Both the position numbers and the translations under genes were made by a program. DNA of 54,141 nt from Gammaproteobacteria bacterium (GTDB lineage: Bacteria; Pseudomonadota; Gammaproteobacteria; SZUA-229): assembly GCA_024277705.1 (NCBI GenBank), contig JAJRUQ010000168.1, forward strand, positions 1 to 54,141. Direction: 5' to 3'. How positions within the stretch are numbered: the first letter of the stretch is position 1; each line of letters begins with the position of its first letter. Shown here one piece after another: positions 1 to 10,655 of this stretch. The notes beneath the pieces are model-generated. The model was not told the origin of the DNA and searched no databases. It was given only the letters and a program-made list of their open reading frames with translations.

Positions 1-7
1 ATATTCA

Positions 8-77
8 GGGGTCGGAGTCATTTTAATAACTAACACAGCATAATAGCTAGGAAGTGGTTAAAAATGACTCCGACCCC
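8..77. repeat. 70-bp REPIN-like inverted repeat, family A copy 1
   Basis: The ends form a perfect 17-bp inverted repeat: GGGGTCGGAGTCATTTT at 8-24 against its complement at 61-77. The 36-bp core is similar, in inverted orientation, to the core of the 70-bp element at 48048-48117; a third 70-bp relative lies at 49434-49503. Size and two-ended palindromic design resemble REP doublets (REPINs) that are spread by Y1 transposases (RAYTs), but no such transposase is in this window. Confidence 0.8.
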
Positions 78-90
78 GGTGGTTTAAAAA

Positions 91-214
91 CATTTTTCCG
101 CAAAGGACGCAAAAGACGCAAAAAAATATTTATTGTTAGTGCGCTACGCGCGCGAACAATAAATAGTTTGATTCGCTATTTGCTTTTTTTCGCGCTCTTT
201 GCGGCAAAAAATAC
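91..214. repeat. CGCAAA-type composite palindromic repeat, copy 1
   Basis: Arms rich in CGCAAAxGACGCAAAA (about 96-125) and the complementary CGCGCTCTTTGCGG (about 190-203) enclose an inner hairpin with arms TATTTATTGTT and AACAATAAATA around a GCGC-rich loop (about 127-165). The same arrangement, including the inner GTGCGCTACGCGC segment and AACAATAAATAG, recurs at 48131-48262, also directly after a family A element. It lies downstream of der. Confidence 0.7.
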
Positions 215-269
215 TTTTACCTGAAAGTCCGCTGATAACGGGCTAGTGACTTGCGTTCAGTAACAATAC

Positions 270-1712
270 TTACTTTTTCTTTTTACTGCTTTTGAATGGA
301 TTAGCGTCACTGCCTTTGAATTCAATGACGATTGGGGTGCCGACAGAGTTAAGCTGTTTTCTGAAAAAGTTGGTTAGATAACGTTTATACACTGCCGGGA
401 CTTTACTGATCTGATTGCCATGAATGATTATTCTTGGCGGATTCATGCCACCCTGATGGGCATAACGTAATTTGATTCTACGCCCGTTTATCATCGGTGG
501 TTGATGTGACTGTACTGCTTTTTCCAGCAAGCGGGTAAGGTCAGACGTTGAATATTTTTTTGTTGCAGAGGCATAGGCCCGGTCAATGGCGGCATAAAGT
601 TTACCGACACTGGAACCGTGCAAGGCTGAAATGAAAAATGTTTCAGCGAAGCGAACAAAAGGTAATTGTTTATCGATGCCTTTATGAATTAAATCTTTCT
701 GATATTCATCCATGCCGTCCCATTTATTGATCGCCAGTATCAATGCACGACCGGCTTCCAGTGCATAACCAATCAGGTGCAGATCCTGATCGGCTATCTC
801 GGTGCGGGCATCAATCATCATAATGACCACATTGCAGCGTTCGATTGCCTGCATGGATTTTATGATACTGAACTTTTCGATAACTTCGTGTACCGCACGC
901 TTTCTGCGTATACCGGCGGTATCAATAAAGGTATATTTTTTACCGTCGCGTTCGAAAGGTATAAACACACTGTCACGTGTAGTGCCCGGCATGTCATAAA
1001 CCACCACCCGCTCTTCACCAAGAAAGCGGTTAACCAGTGTTGATTTGCCGACATTCGGGCGGCCGATAATAGCGACCTTTACTCTTTTATCGTCAGCATT
1101 GTCGAGCAATTCTTCATCTGAATCATCCGCAGTTTCACCATCGGGAACGGTTTCGATAATTTCATTCGGCTCGATTGCTGCACTGGTTGAGCGATAGGTA
1201 TCAAATACGCTGGCTAACATTAACTGAATACCACGATTCTGGGATGCTGCAATCGCGACCGGGTCACCTAAACCTAAAGAATAAAAATCACTGGCAACCG
1301 TGCGTGCATCAAGTCCATCGGTTTTATTAACAATTAACTTTACGTGTTTACCTGTGCGTCGCAAAGAATCAGCAATCACTTCATCGGCCGGCGTTAAACC
1401 ATCACGGGCATCCGCCATAAACAGAATAATGTCACTCTCTGCAACGGCCAGCCGGGTTTGTTTTTCCATGTGAGAATCAAGCTCTTCACTTTCACCGCTT
1501 AAACCACCGGTATCAATAATAATAAAATCGGCATTTCTGCCGTGGTCTAAAGCAAATTGAAAACGACCGTACTGGCGGTCACGGGTTAAACCGGGATAAT
1601 CAGCAACCAGGGCATCACGTGATTTTGTTAATACATTGAACAAGGTTGACTTGCCGACATTCGGGCGGCCAACCAGGGCAATAATTATTTCTTGAGGAAT
1701 AAATGCAGACAT
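270..1712 (-). CDS. der: Der (EngA), double-GTPase ribosome assembly factor
   Basis: Der is an essential GTPase that binds the 50S subunit during its maturation. Two GTPase domains in tandem are visible: the P-loop GRPNVGKST occurs near residue 15 and again near residue 215, with the guanine-specificity motifs NKTDG (about 128) and NKWDG (about 330). A C-terminal KH-like domain (from about 370) and a lysine-rich tail follow. The length of 480 residues fits the family; an acidic linker (about 185-210) joins the two G domains. It is the last gene of a long minus-strand block and follows bamB by 33 bp, the same pairing as in E. coli and Pseudomonas. Downstream there is only repeat DNA. Confidence 0.97.
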   Translation of the reverse strand: MSAFIPQEIIIALVGRPNVGKSTLFNVLTKSRDALVADYPGLTRDRQYGRFQFALDHGRNADFIIIDTGGLSGESEELDSHMEKQTRLAVAESDIILFMADARDGLTPADEVIADSLRRTGKHVKLIVNKTDGLDARTVASDFYSLGLGDPVAIAASQNRGIQLMLASVFDTYRSTSAAIEPNEIIETVPDGETADDSDEELLDNADDKRVKVAIIGRPNVGKSTLVNRFLGEERVVVYDMPGTTRDSVFIPFERDGKKYTFIDTAGIRRKRAVHEVIEKFSIIKSMQAIERCNVVIMMIDARTEIADQDLHLIGYALEAGRALILAINKWDGMDEYQKDLIHKGIDKQLPFVRFAETFFISALHGSSVGKLYAAIDRAYASATKKYSTSDLTRLLEKAVQSHQPPMINGRRIKLRYAHQGGMNPPRIIIHGNQISKVPAVYKRYLTNFFRKQLNSVGTPIVIEFKGSDANPFKSSKKKK

Positions 1713-1745
1713 AGTTATTAACCATTAAAAACGATTATGACCTTT

Positions 1746-2951
1746 TTAAAAATCATCGTCTCTTTTTCGTAATGCCAGCACATAAACAATACCACCACGG
1801 GTAACCACCACCAGCCGGTCTTTACCCTTAACGATAGGAGGAACAATAATACCGGTGGCTAACTCCCAGCCCAGATGATCATACTGGCCAAGCTGATAAC
1901 GTGCGACAAAATGGCCGTCATAACGTGACAGAAGATGCACGTAACCTTCGAAGTCACCCACAGCAAGGTAATCACCGATAATTGTTGGCCGGGTTAACTT
2001 TCTGAATTCCAGTGCTTCCTGTTTCCAGACGGTGGCACCGTTTAAGCGGTCTATTGCCCAGATATGTCCGTTGTCATCACTGCTATAGAGTGTTTTATCA
2101 TCAAGCAGCACCCCTGTATGTGTAGAAAAGTCACGTGCCCACAAAAACTGGCCGCGATCAACGTCTATGGCGGCTAACCGCCCCTGATAACTGGCCGCAT
2201 ATAACACCCGGCCGTATAACTCGGCATCGCCATCGATATCAACCAGTCGCTGTATTTCCGAACGCCCTGTTGGTATTGATAATGCCACGTCCCAGATGAC
2301 CTCTCCGGTTTCCGGTGATAGCGCAATCAAACGGCCATCAGACAGACCGGCAAATATTCTTCCACGTGAAATCACCAGTTCACTGTTACCACGTAATGTT
2401 AAGTCGGGAATAGCACGCTGATACTGCCAGCGAATTTTGCCATCGGCTAAATCAAGACTGAGAATTTTGCCGTCAATCGTTCTGACAAGAACCGTATCAT
2501 CATAGATAGCCGGCCTTGCCAGTACTTCGGATGGCACCCTGGTTTTCCACAGGATTCTTCTTTTTTGTGCATCGACAGCAATAACATGAGCATCTCGCGT
2601 GGCGAGCAGCCAGATTTTCTCATTACCGCCAATACCGGCACTTATGGTTGCATCGAGTTCTATTTCTTCAATAAAATCGCCGGTCTGCAAACTAATAATA
2701 TTTAACAGGCCATCACGGCTTGAAGCCACGGCAATTGTTTTTAATATCAACGGCTGCAGAAAAACATATTGCTCTTCCACACCGGTACCGGATGACTGAT
2801 GCCAGGTCACGTCCAGGTAATAGTCACTGGTAAACGGCACTATTTCAGCAGGTTGATCCAGATTATCATCATCAGCACAGGCGCTGACCAGCAGGACAAG
2901 CGCCAGCAGGATGAAATTACGGGGGTAATAAAAAATAATGCTTTTATTCAC
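1746..2951 (-). CDS. bamB: BamB, outer membrane protein assembly lipoprotein
   Basis: BamB is an eight-bladed beta-propeller lipoprotein of the BAM complex that inserts beta-barrel proteins into the outer membrane. The N-terminus is a signal peptide with a lipobox ending in LVSAC, so Cys25 would be lipidated; Ala at +2 fits export to the outer membrane. Repeated PQQ-like blades of the type GxIxALDxxxGxxxW are visible, for example around residues 155-175 and 205-220. The 401-residue length is normal. It sits between yfgM and der, the conserved order. The start is the only one that provides the signal peptide. Confidence 0.95.
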   Translation of the reverse strand: MNKSIIFYYPRNFILLALVLLVSACADDDNLDQPAEIVPFTSDYYLDVTWHQSSGTGVEEQYVFLQPLILKTIAVASSRDGLLNIISLQTGDFIEEIELDATISAGIGGNEKIWLLATRDAHVIAVDAQKRRILWKTRVPSEVLARPAIYDDTVLVRTIDGKILSLDLADGKIRWQYQRAIPDLTLRGNSELVISRGRIFAGLSDGRLIALSPETGEVIWDVALSIPTGRSEIQRLVDIDGDAELYGRVLYAASYQGRLAAIDVDRGQFLWARDFSTHTGVLLDDKTLYSSDDNGHIWAIDRLNGATVWKQEALEFRKLTRPTIIGDYLAVGDFEGYVHLLSRYDGHFVARYQLGQYDHLGWELATGIIVPPIVKGKDRLVVVTRGGIVYVLALRKRDDDF

Positions 2952-3010
2952 AAAAATAAAATACAGCAGTCAGCAAAAGTTAAAACCGGCAAGCCGGATG
3001 AATAGCATTA

Positions 3011-3688
3011 TCAGGCCTGACTTAAATTGTCTGAGATAACCGTGCTGCGTAATGAAACCGTGTCTGACGCCTGCCCCAGATTCTGTCGTTTTAACTTCAG
3101 CCATTTACCACCACCCGATAGTTCAATGGCTTTGTCGTAGGCAGCTCGAGCCTGTGCAAGTTCACCCTGTGCCGAATATAAATCACCTTTTAATTCTTCA
3201 AACTGTGCATCAAAGGCTGCATCATGTGCTTGATTCAACAGTGTTGCCGCCGCAGAATAATTTTTCTGATCAATATAGACCTGTGCCAGTCGTAAACTGG
3301 CAACCTGCTTGATTATTTCATCACTGGCATGTTTAACCGCCAGCTCCAGCTGCGTGGCAGCACTGTCTATATTCCCTTTTTCATATTCGATTTTAGCCAG
3401 TACCAGGGAAGATAAAGTGGCATACGGAGTGTCAGAAAATCCGGTAATAAGCTGATTGTTTAAATCAATCGTTTTATCATCGATGGTTTTTGTGGCTGCT
3501 TTTCGCACAACCTGCATATACATATCACTGGCCATTACCGCATGCGTATGGTTTTGATCCACATAATAACGCCAGCCGAACAGGCCGGAGACACCGATAA
3601 CCAGACCGAGAATCAATGAGGTGCCATTTTCTTTCCACCATTTTTTTAGTGCTTCAATCTGCTGATCTTCTGTTTCGTATTCATTCAT
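3011..3688 (-). CDS. yfgM: YfgM-like TPR membrane protein (SecYEG-associated)
   Basis: YfgM is an inner-membrane protein with a periplasmic tetratricopeptide-like domain; in E. coli it associates with PpiD at the SecYEG translocon. A short acidic cytoplasmic N-terminus leads into one membrane segment (about 24-42), then helical repeats with typical TPR spacing (about 85-200). The length of 225 residues is slightly above the E. coli protein. It lies between hisS and bamB, which is the conserved position and supports the assignment. Chaperone-type function is inferred from the family only. Confidence 0.9.
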   Translation of the reverse strand: MNEYETEDQQIEALKKWWKENGTSLILGLVIGVSGLFGWRYYVDQNHTHAVMASDMYMQVVRKAATKTIDDKTIDLNNQLITGFSDTPYATLSSLVLAKIEYEKGNIDSAATQLELAVKHASDEIIKQVASLRLAQVYIDQKNYSAAATLLNQAHDAAFDAQFEELKGDLYSAQGELAQARAAYDKAIELSGGGKWLKLKRQNLGQASDTVSLRSTVISDNLSQA

Positions 3689-3779
3689 GTTATTTTTCTC
3701 AAACTTGCTAACTATATATTTAATTACTGCATATTTAATTACTGCGATAATTAATCGCCAGCGTATGCATTACTGCTGT

Positions 3780-5066
3780 TTATTCCGGCGGCTGGTTACG
3801 GCTATACATTTCTGTAATGAAAGTATTCAGTTCACTGAAGCCGACCGATTGCTGTGGCCTTTCTTCGCGCAGATACTTTACCGTTACCTGCTCCTGTTCG
3901 AGTTCATCCTGTGCCAGTATCAACGCAATGTCCGCACCACTTTTGTCAGCCTTTTTCATCTGACTTTTCATGGAACCGGCACCGCAGTGCGTAATCATCT
4001 TAAGTGCCGGTAATGATTCCCGGATACTCTCCGCCAGCAGCAAACCTTTGCTTTCACAGGCATCACCCAGTAATACCAGATAAACGTCTATTCTATCAGT
4101 CTGGCTGTCATGCTGCGATTCCAATAACGATAAAATTCGTTCCACACCCAGAGCGAAGCCAATGGCGGCAGTGGCTTTGCCTCCTAATTGCTCAACCAGA
4201 CCATCATATCGGCCGCCGGCACAGATGGTTCCCTGGGCACCCAGTTCATCGGTCACCCACTCAAAAACAGTGTTGCAGTAATAATCCAGCCCCCTCACCA
4301 GACGTGGGTTAAGGCGGTATTCCACCCCTGCCGCATCAAGACTGGCTGTTAATTTTTTAAATTGCTGTAAAGATGTTTCATCAAGATAGTCCATCAATAC
4401 CGGAGCATCATCAAGCAGTTGTTTCATTGCCGGGTTTTTACTGTCCAGAATGCGCAACGGATTTGTCCGCAAACGCCGCTTGCTGTCTTCATCGAGTAAT
4501 TCGTCATGCTGCTGAAGGTATTCAACCAGTACCTTTTTATAATTTTCTCTGGCCTGACTGGAGCCCAGAGTATTTAATTCCAGGCGGATACCAGCCAGTC
4601 CCAGCTGTTTCCATAAGCGGGCACCGAGCAAAATCAGTTCCGCATCAATATCCGGTGTGCTGATACCGTAAACTTCCACACCAAACTGGTGAAACTGCCG
4701 GTAGCGCCCTTTTTGCGGTCGTTCATGGCGAAACATGGGGCCGTTATACCACAACCGCTGGACCTGGTTGTACAGCAGACCATGCTGTATGCCGGCACGG
4801 ACACAACTTGCAGTTCCTTCCGGGCGCAAGGTTAACTTGTCCCCGTTACGGTCTTCAAAGGTGTACATTTCTTTTTCAACAATATCGGTCACTTCACCGA
4901 TTGAGCGACAGAAAAGGTCTGTTGATTCCACTAACGGCATACGAATTTCTTTATAACCATAACTGGCCATTAACTGACGTATAACGCTTTCAAACGCCTG
5001 CCAGCGATGTGTTGCGTCAGGCAGAATATCATGCATGCCGCGAATTGACTTTATGAATTTTGACAT
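3780..5066 (-). CDS. hisS: Histidyl-tRNA synthetase HisS
   Basis: This class II aminoacyl-tRNA synthetase charges tRNA-His. Motif 1 lies near the N-terminus (about 10-60), motif 2 around [17 protein letters not shown] (about 110-126), and the histidine-binding signatures [15 protein letters not shown] (about 257) and [14 protein letters not shown] (about 282) are intact. The C-terminal anticodon-binding domain occupies about 330-420. The length of 428 residues is standard. In related bacteria ispG (gcpE) lies between rodZ and hisS; here only 114 bp separate them and no ispG is present. The gene precedes yfgM by 91 bp. Confidence 0.97.
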   Translation of the reverse strand: MSKFIKSIRGMHDILPDATHRWQAFESVIRQLMASYGYKEIRMPLVESTDLFCRSIGEVTDIVEKEMYTFEDRNGDKLTLRPEGTASCVRAGIQHGLLYNQVQRLWYNGPMFRHERPQKGRYRQFHQFGVEVYGISTPDIDAELILLGARLWKQLGLAGIRLELNTLGSSQARENYKKVLVEYLQQHDELLDEDSKRRLRTNPLRILDSKNPAMKQLLDDAPVLMDYLDETSLQQFKKLTASLDAAGVEYRLNPRLVRGLDYYCNTVFEWVTDELGAQGTICAGGRYDGLVEQLGGKATAAIGFALGVERILSLLESQHDSQTDRIDVYLVLLGDACESKGLLLAESIRESLPALKMITHCGAGSMKSQMKKADKSGADIALILAQDELEQEQVTVKYLREERPQQSVGFSELNTFITEMYSRNQPPE

Positions 5067-5180
5067 TTTAAGGTTGAATTATTGTGACGTCGACTTGTTT
5101 GAAAAAGCTTTTACCGGCAGGTGATTCTACTGCAATACGGTTCCGCTGATCGTGCTATCTGAGCAATACAGCAAAATACC

Positions 5181-6137
5181 CTAGTATAAAGATGCTTTAT
5201 TATCTTTAACCTCAACCATAAAACTGGCCGTATTGTTAGAACGAATAAAGTTTTTTATATCCAGCTCAACATTGTTAACGGTAATACGGGTCGAGTCAGC
5301 ATTTCCCAGTGCCAGGCGAAACGGCGCGGTTCCGGTTAATATTTTTTTTCTGCCTTTTTTCAGCATATTATAAAACAGACGCTGCTCTTCGGCATCATAA
5401 ACTTCCAGCCAGGCTCCTTTTTCAGCATAAATTTCGATGATATCATTACTTGCAGGTGCTTCTTCAGGGGTTTCGACAGGTGGTAATGCCTTTTCAGCAT
5501 TAACCGGAACAGAGGGCTGATTAGTTGCCGTTGTTAAACCTGTATCCTGCTCTGTGTCCGTTTTTTCTATCGGCAGGGTTTCTGACTCAGAAAAACTTCT
5601 GGGCTTTTTAATGGTTAATCGCTGCTCTCCCGCTGATGAAGGTGAATTCAATGAATTACCGGTAAAACCCGGTGATTTTGTTCCCAGTTCACTTTCTAAA
5701 ACACCGGATTTTTTCTGGTAATAGTTAAAACCGCCGTACATAATCGCAGACAGTCCCGCCACTATCAGTATGATGGTTATCAGTTTAATCAGAGGTGACT
5801 GACTGTTGGTTTCCCCCGGTAATTTTGAGCGCAGCCTTAATTCGGCACTGCGTTCACCCGGAACAGCCTGTTTATACATTTGCAGAACATTATCTTCCGG
5901 GATCGCCAAATAACGCGCATAGGCACGAATGTAACCCTGGGAAAAGGTAAGCGGCGGTAGTTCGGCTATATTGGATTGTTCTAGCACGGTAATAATAGTG
6001 ACCGGAATTTTAAGATAGTCACTGACTTCCTCGACAGTCAAATTTTTTGCTTTACGGGCATTTGCCAGTAATGCACCAAAATCACTGTCCTGATTATTTT
6101 GTTTATTATCTGTTTTTTTATTGGCCGAGTTAGTCAT
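5181..6137 (-). CDS. rodZ: RodZ, cytoskeletal helix-turn-helix membrane protein
   Basis: RodZ links MreB filaments to the cell-wall elongation machinery. A cytoplasmic helix-turn-helix domain of the Xre type is at about 20-85 (LLANARKAKNLTVEEVSDYL start), one transmembrane segment at about 115-135, a low-complexity Ser/Thr/Glu-rich periplasmic linker at about 145-225, and the RodZ C-terminal domain (DUF4115) at about 230-310. The ATG shares one base with the pilW stop (TAATG), so the two are translationally coupled, as usual in this block. The downstream neighbour is hisS rather than ispG. Confidence 0.93.
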   Translation of the reverse strand: MTNSANKKTDNKQNNQDSDFGALLANARKAKNLTVEEVSDYLKIPVTIITVLEQSNIAELPPLTFSQGYIRAYARYLAIPEDNVLQMYKQAVPGERSAELRLRSKLPGETNSQSPLIKLITIILIVAGLSAIMYGGFNYYQKKSGVLESELGTKSPGFTGNSLNSPSSAGEQRLTIKKPRSFSESETLPIEKTDTEQDTGLTTATNQPSVPVNAEKALPPVETPEEAPASNDIIEIYAEKGAWLEVYDAEEQRLFYNMLKKGRKKILTGTAPFRLALGNADSTRITVNNVELDIKNFIRSNNTASFMVEVKDNKASLY

Positions 6138-6940
6138 TATCTGATCCGCTCGTTTCTGGCCTGTGCCTCTACCCAGCCGGCTTCATCAGAATCGGGAAAT
6201 TCATTAATGAGCTGCCTGGCGTACTTTAAATAATGCTCTTTGGCTCCGAGGGCTCTTTCTGCCTGTATCTGCAACCATAAACTATCCGGACTCACCGGAT
6301 TATCGTCATGATATCGCTGAATATAGGCACGTGCCATCAGATAGCGTTCTGTTTTAATGCCCACTTCTGCCATGGATATCAGTGACACCGACAGCTTCGG
6401 CTGTACCCGTAATGACTTTCGTAACAGCTTTTCTGCTTTTACATATTCAGCTTCTTTCAGGTAACAACTACCGGCATTACTTTCGGCCAGATAAATCGAT
6501 TTATAAAAGGGGTTGTTATACGCTAATCTGAATTTTTTCTGGGCTTCCTCCAGTTCACCAATGGAACATAAAAAAGCACCATAATTATTGGCCAGATCAG
6601 GATCATCAGGTTTTAACTCTGTCGCCTCTTCATATTTAACCCTGGCTTTATCTTTCAGGCCAAGAGTGGCATATAAATAGGCCAGGGTTTTGTAAGCAAT
6701 GACATTGTCCGGATTTTGTTCAATTGCTTTTTCAAGTTTTTCTTTGGCCACCTGATAATCTTTGCGCTGAAAATAACCAATCGCCAGCTGCACATTAATG
6801 TTAGAAGCCTGTACTAAATCCGCCTCAACCTGTTTCGGGGTCGGGGCCGGTGTTGTTTTCACTTTTTCTGCTGTCGACGCACAAGCGGTCATAAAAAGAG
6901 TCAAACTAAGTGCAATTATTATTGTTATTATTTTTTGCAT
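6137..6940 (-). CDS. pilW: PilW/PilF, type IV pilus biogenesis TPR lipoprotein
   Basis: The product is a lipoprotein (lipobox LFMTAC, lipidated Cys20) built of tetratricopeptide repeats, for example residues about 45-80, 80-113 and 113-146. In Pseudomonas PilF is the pilotin that carries the secretin PilQ to the outer membrane. The gene starts 3 bp after the rlmN stop and overlaps rodZ by one base. No other pilus gene is in the window, so a pilus role rests on family and position. The name pilF is used for the Pseudomonas homologue. Confidence 0.88.
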   Translation of the reverse strand: MQKIITIIIALSLTLFMTACASTAEKVKTTPAPTPKQVEADLVQASNINVQLAIGYFQRKDYQVAKEKLEKAIEQNPDNVIAYKTLAYLYATLGLKDKARVKYEEATELKPDDPDLANNYGAFLCSIGELEEAQKKFRLAYNNPFYKSIYLAESNAGSCYLKEAEYVKAEKLLRKSLRVQPKLSVSLISMAEVGIKTERYLMARAYIQRYHDDNPVSPDSLWLQIQAERALGAKEHYLKYARQLINEFPDSDEAGWVEAQARNERIR

Positions 6941-6943
6941 TAA

Positions 6944-8146
6944 TTATTTCATCCCATATCGGGGTTGTTCAAAGCGGCGATGCCTGCGACTTTTATCTTC
7001 AATTTTTCCTGCCAGTTGACCGCAGGCTGCGTCAATATCGTCACCGCGTGTTCTGCGCACCACCGTTGTCATACCAGCTTCATGTAAAATTTCGCTGAAG
7101 CGTAACACAGATTTTCTAGATGAGGTGTAATATCCGGAACCGGCAAACGGGTTAAATGGAATCAGATTCATCAAGGTTGGTATTCCTTTTAACAGCCTGA
7201 TTAATTCACGCGCGTGTTCCGGCTTGTCATTTATACCGTCTAACATGACATATTCAAAGGTTATTCTAGAACGTGAATTCTGTTTATCAATAAAACGGCG
7301 GCAAGCCGCCATTAATTCTTTCAATGGGTATTTTTTGTTAACCGGTACCAGTTCATTACGTAATTCATCATTGCTGGCATGTAATGATACTGCCAGACGC
7401 ATGTCGAGCACATCCGCTAAACGGTCCATCGCCGGTACCACTCCCGCAGTACTGACGGTGACCCGACGTTTACTCAAGCCATAGGCGAAATCATCCATCA
7501 TGATTCTTACCGCCTTGACCGTACTGTCAAAATTCAACAGCGGCTCACCCATACCCATCATCACCACATTGGTGATTTTACGACCGGTCGGCAATCGCTC
7601 CTGCATTGCCCTATTACCGTACTTCCCTTTACATAGTTTCTTTTCACCTTCAAGTAACTGAGAAGCCAGCCAGACCTGAGAAATAATTTCGGCAGCAGTG
7701 AGATTGCGGTTGAAGCCCTGACGCCCGGTGGAACAGAAACTGCAATCCAGGGCACAGCCGACCTGTGAAGACACACATAATGTGCCTCGATCATCTTCAG
7801 GAATAAACACCGCCTCAATATGATTGCCATCGCTTAACTGCAGCAGCCACTTCCGGGTACCATCAGATGAAAGCTGGTCTTTGCTAACCTCAAGATTTTT
7901 AATACAACTGCTGGCAGCCAGCTGACTGCGCAAGTCTTTTGACAGGTTATTCATCTGCTGAAAATCAGTCACTCCCAGCTGATGAATCCATTTCATGAGC
8001 TGCGTGGCGCGGAATTTCTTTTCACCCATGGCTTCAAAAAAGGCTTCCAGACCGGCCCTGTCAAGGCCGAGCAGGTTTACCACTTTGCCGGGTATAGCAA
8101 CTTGCTGGTCAGTTTTTATGGATATTACTGGCTGGATTTCACTCAT
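6944..8146 (-). CDS. rlmN: RlmN, dual-specificity 23S rRNA/tRNA C2-adenosine methyltransferase
   Basis: RlmN is a radical SAM enzyme that methylates A2503 of 23S rRNA and A37 of some tRNAs. The 4Fe-4S binding motif CALDCSFC (CxxxCxxC) is at about residue 125, the SAM-binding GMGEPLLN motif at about 198, and the second catalytic cysteine is in DAACGQL near residue 375. The 400-residue length is normal. It lies between the isc genes and pilW; ndk, commonly placed between iscX and rlmN, is missing. An Fe-S enzyme next to the assembly genes fits the context. Confidence 0.96.
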   Translation of the reverse strand: MSEIQPVISIKTDQQVAIPGKVVNLLGLDRAGLEAFFEAMGEKKFRATQLMKWIHQLGVTDFQQMNNLSKDLRSQLAASSCIKNLEVSKDQLSSDGTRKWLLQLSDGNHIEAVFIPEDDRGTLCVSSQVGCALDCSFCSTGRQGFNRNLTAAEIISQVWLASQLLEGEKKLCKGKYGNRAMQERLPTGRKITNVVMMGMGEPLLNFDSTVKAVRIMMDDFAYGLSKRRVTVSTAGVVPAMDRLADVLDMRLAVSLHASNDELRNELVPVNKKYPLKELMAACRRFIDKQNSRSRITFEYVMLDGINDKPEHARELIRLLKGIPTLMNLIPFNPFAGSGYYTSSRKSVLRFSEILHEAGMTTVVRRTRGDDIDAACGQLAGKIEDKSRRHRRFEQPRYGMK

Positions 8147-8182
8147 TGGGGGATTATTACATGAATAAGGTGCTGAAAACCA

Positions 8183-8386
8183 TTAATCTTCCTTCTCTTC
8201 CATCCATGCCAGCTGGATCGCTTCCAGGATGCGTTCACCGGAATGGTCAGGGTCATCATCAAACTCATCAAGTTCCATTACCCACTGTCTGAGGTCAACA
8301 AAATTGACAAATTTAGGATCAATATCTGGAAACTTCTCATCCAGTTCAATGGCAATATCCAGTGTATCTACCCATTTAAGTACCAT
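8183..8386 (-). CDS. iscX: IscX (YfhJ), small acidic Fe-S assembly protein
   Basis: IscX is a small acidic protein that binds IscS and iron and modulates cluster assembly. The 67 residues include the family hallmarks LKWVDTLDIAIEL, the DP(K)FVNFVDLRQWV segment and a strongly acidic tail ending WMEEKED. It is the last isc gene, 14 bp after fdx, the standard position. Confidence 0.95.
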   Translation of the reverse strand: MVLKWVDTLDIAIELDEKFPDIDPKFVNFVDLRQWVMELDEFDDDPDHSGERILEAIQLAWMEEKED

Positions 8387-8400
8387 ATCAAAACTCCGGA

Positions 8401-8739
8401 TTAATGGTTTTCCGAGACCATGTTAATGGTGTATTTAGGAATCTCTACCACCAGATCCTCATCACCGACAACCGTCTGGCAGCTTAAGCGTGAGTCAGGA
8501 TCGAGCCCCCAGGCTTTGTCCAGCATGTCATCTTCTTCTTCCGTGTTTTCATTGAGTGAATCCATACCTTCCCGAATATAAACATGACAGGTGGTACAGG
8601 CGCAGGACTTTTCACAGGCATGTTCTATCTCGATATGATTGTGTAATGCTGCATCACATATTGTGGTGCCGGATTCAGCTTCAATAACCAGGCCATCAGG
8701 GCACAGTTCTTCATGGGGTAAAAAAATAATTTGTGGCAC
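8401..8739 (-). CDS. fdx: Isc-type 2Fe-2S ferredoxin
   Basis: This ferredoxin supplies electrons for cluster assembly on IscU. The four cluster cysteines are visible: the CEKSCACTTC stretch (C-x5-C-x2-C, about residues 40-49) and the cysteine in SRLSCQTVVG (about 86). The 112-residue length fits the vertebrate-type/Isc ferredoxins. The stop of hscA is 2 bp upstream of its start. Confidence 0.96.
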   Translation of the reverse strand: MPQIIFLPHEELCPDGLVIEAESGTTICDAALHNHIEIEHACEKSCACTTCHVYIREGMDSLNENTEEEDDMLDKAWGLDPDSRLSCQTVVGDEDLVVEIPKYTINMVSENH

Positions 8740-8741
8740 GT

Positions 8742-10640
8742 TTACGGCTCCTCAGTTTCTGATGTTGAATCAGAACTGTATTCTTCAATTGAATGCCCCT
8801 GCATTGCAATCTTTATGTTTGAATTCATACGCCGCGCAACATAGTCTTCGCACGCCGCTTCCAGCTGTTTGATTTTCTGCTTGATGACTGTCAGTTCACT
8901 TGATGATTTAACATCAAGCAAAGCCTGTCGCGCTTTGCTTATGGTTAACATTTCCTGCTCACTTAGCAACTCACTGGCATCAACGGCCAGCGCCGCATCC
9001 AGTGCCTGCAGAACACGCTCGGCTTCTACCTGCTGCTCACGCAGGCTGCGCGAATGCATGTCATCTTCTGCATGTTCTATCGAATCACGCAGCATGTTTT
9101 CAATTTCATTATCGCTTAAACCGTATGAGGGTTTCACATCAACACTGGCTTCGATTCCGCTGTTTTCCTCACGCGCACTGACAATAAGCAGGCCGTCAGC
9201 ATCCACCTGAAAAGTCACCCTGATACGGATAGCACCTGCTACCTGTGGTGGAAAACCTCTTAGCTCAAATCTGGCCAGTGAACGGCAGTCAGTCACCAGC
9301 TCACGCTCGCCCTGCAAAACGTGAACGGCCATGGCTGTCTGCCCGTCTTTGTAGGTGGTGAAGTCCTGTGCTTTGGCAACAGGAATGGCGGTATTGCGAT
9401 GAATTATTTTTTCCACCAGACCACCCATGGTTTCAATACCCAGAGACAGCGGTATCACATCCAGCAATAACATGTCTTCATCCGGTTTATTACCGGCCAG
9501 TACATCTGCCTGCAATGCTGCTCCCGTTGCTACGACCTTGTCCGGGTCAATACCGGTTAACAGTTCACAGGCAAAAAACTCGGCGACCATTTCACGTACG
9601 ATTAATGTTCGTGTAGAGCCACCAACCATCACCACTTCTTTTATTTCATCGTTAGTAACATCTGCATCACGCAAGGCACGACGGCAGGACATTAATGTTT
9701 TTTTAACCAGTGGCGTTAGCAGTTGTTTGAGTTGCTGACGATCCAGACTGCCCTGCCATTTATAATCATCTATTTCCAGATTTATCTCAATATCCTGCTG
9801 ATACGCCAAAGCCTCTTTCGCTGAACGCGAATGCTGCATTAACAAACGTTTGATTGCCGGACTATCAATGTGTTCTATACCGGCCTGCGCTGCCAGCCAT
9901 TGTGCTATTTCGTAATCAAAATCATCGCCGCCCAAGGCGCTGTCACCACCGGTTGCCAGCACTTCAAAAACACCTTTATGTAAACGCAGTATTGAAATAT
10001 CAAAAGTCCCGCCACCTAAATCATAAACCGCAATAATGCCTTCATTACCGGTATCAAGACCATAGGCCACGGCAGCAGCAGTGGGTTCGTTTAACAAACG
10101 CAGAACTTTAATACCGGCAAGTCTGGCAGCGTCTTTTGTCGCCTGTCGCTGTGCTTCATCAAAATATGCAGGCACGGTAATGACCGCGCCGGTCAAATCG
10201 TCTCCCAGGGTATCACTGGCACGTTGCTTCAGACTTTTTAAAATTTCAGCCGAGATTTCTATAGCACTAACATTGCCACGACGAGTTTTAATTCTGGGCA
10301 CAGCACTGTCAGTATCGGTAAACTCATAGGAATAATGCAAATCTTCTACCGACAGGTCTTTAATACCACGTCCCATTAAACGCTTTACCGAAACGATGGT
10401 ATTCAACGGATCGCTGATGCTGTTTTTCTGGGCAGCATAACCCACCTCTATCTTATCGTTGCCATAATGCACGACTGAAGGTAACAGGTGGTCACCGTAT
10501 ATATCGGGCAAGGTACTGACATCGCCACTACGAACACTGGCTACCAGTGAGTTTGTGGTGCCCAGATCAATGCCTATCGCCAGTTTATGCTGATGAGCAG
10601 TGGTTGCTTCACCCGGCTCTGCAATTTGTATAAGTGCCAT
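8742..10640 (-). CDS. hscA: HscA, Hsp70-type chaperone for Fe-S cluster transfer
   Basis: HscA is a specialised Hsp70 ATPase that works with HscB to release clusters from IscU. The N-terminal ATPase domain shows [12 protein letters not shown] (about 23), [14 protein letters not shown] (about 200) and VVMVGGSTR (about 335); the substrate-binding domain starts near 390. Total length is 632 residues. It sits between hscB (15 bp) and fdx (2 bp). The C-terminal 25 residues are an acidic, Ser/Thr/Glu-rich tail. Confidence 0.97.
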   Translation of the reverse strand: MALIQIAEPGEATTAHQHKLAIGIDLGTTNSLVASVRSGDVSTLPDIYGDHLLPSVVHYGNDKIEVGYAAQKNSISDPLNTIVSVKRLMGRGIKDLSVEDLHYSYEFTDTDSAVPRIKTRRGNVSAIEISAEILKSLKQRASDTLGDDLTGAVITVPAYFDEAQRQATKDAARLAGIKVLRLLNEPTAAAVAYGLDTGNEGIIAVYDLGGGTFDISILRLHKGVFEVLATGGDSALGGDDFDYEIAQWLAAQAGIEHIDSPAIKRLLMQHSRSAKEALAYQQDIEINLEIDDYKWQGSLDRQQLKQLLTPLVKKTLMSCRRALRDADVTNDEIKEVVMVGGSTRTLIVREMVAEFFACELLTGIDPDKVVATGAALQADVLAGNKPDEDMLLLDVIPLSLGIETMGGLVEKIIHRNTAIPVAKAQDFTTYKDGQTAMAVHVLQGERELVTDCRSLARFELRGFPPQVAGAIRIRVTFQVDADGLLIVSAREENSGIEASVDVKPSYGLSDNEIENMLRDSIEHAEDDMHSRSLREQQVEAERVLQALDAALAVDASELLSEQEMLTISKARQALLDVKSSSELTVIKQKIKQLEAACEDYVARRMNSNIKIAMQGHSIEEYSSDSTSETEEP

Positions 10641-10655
10641 AATTTTATAGACGGG

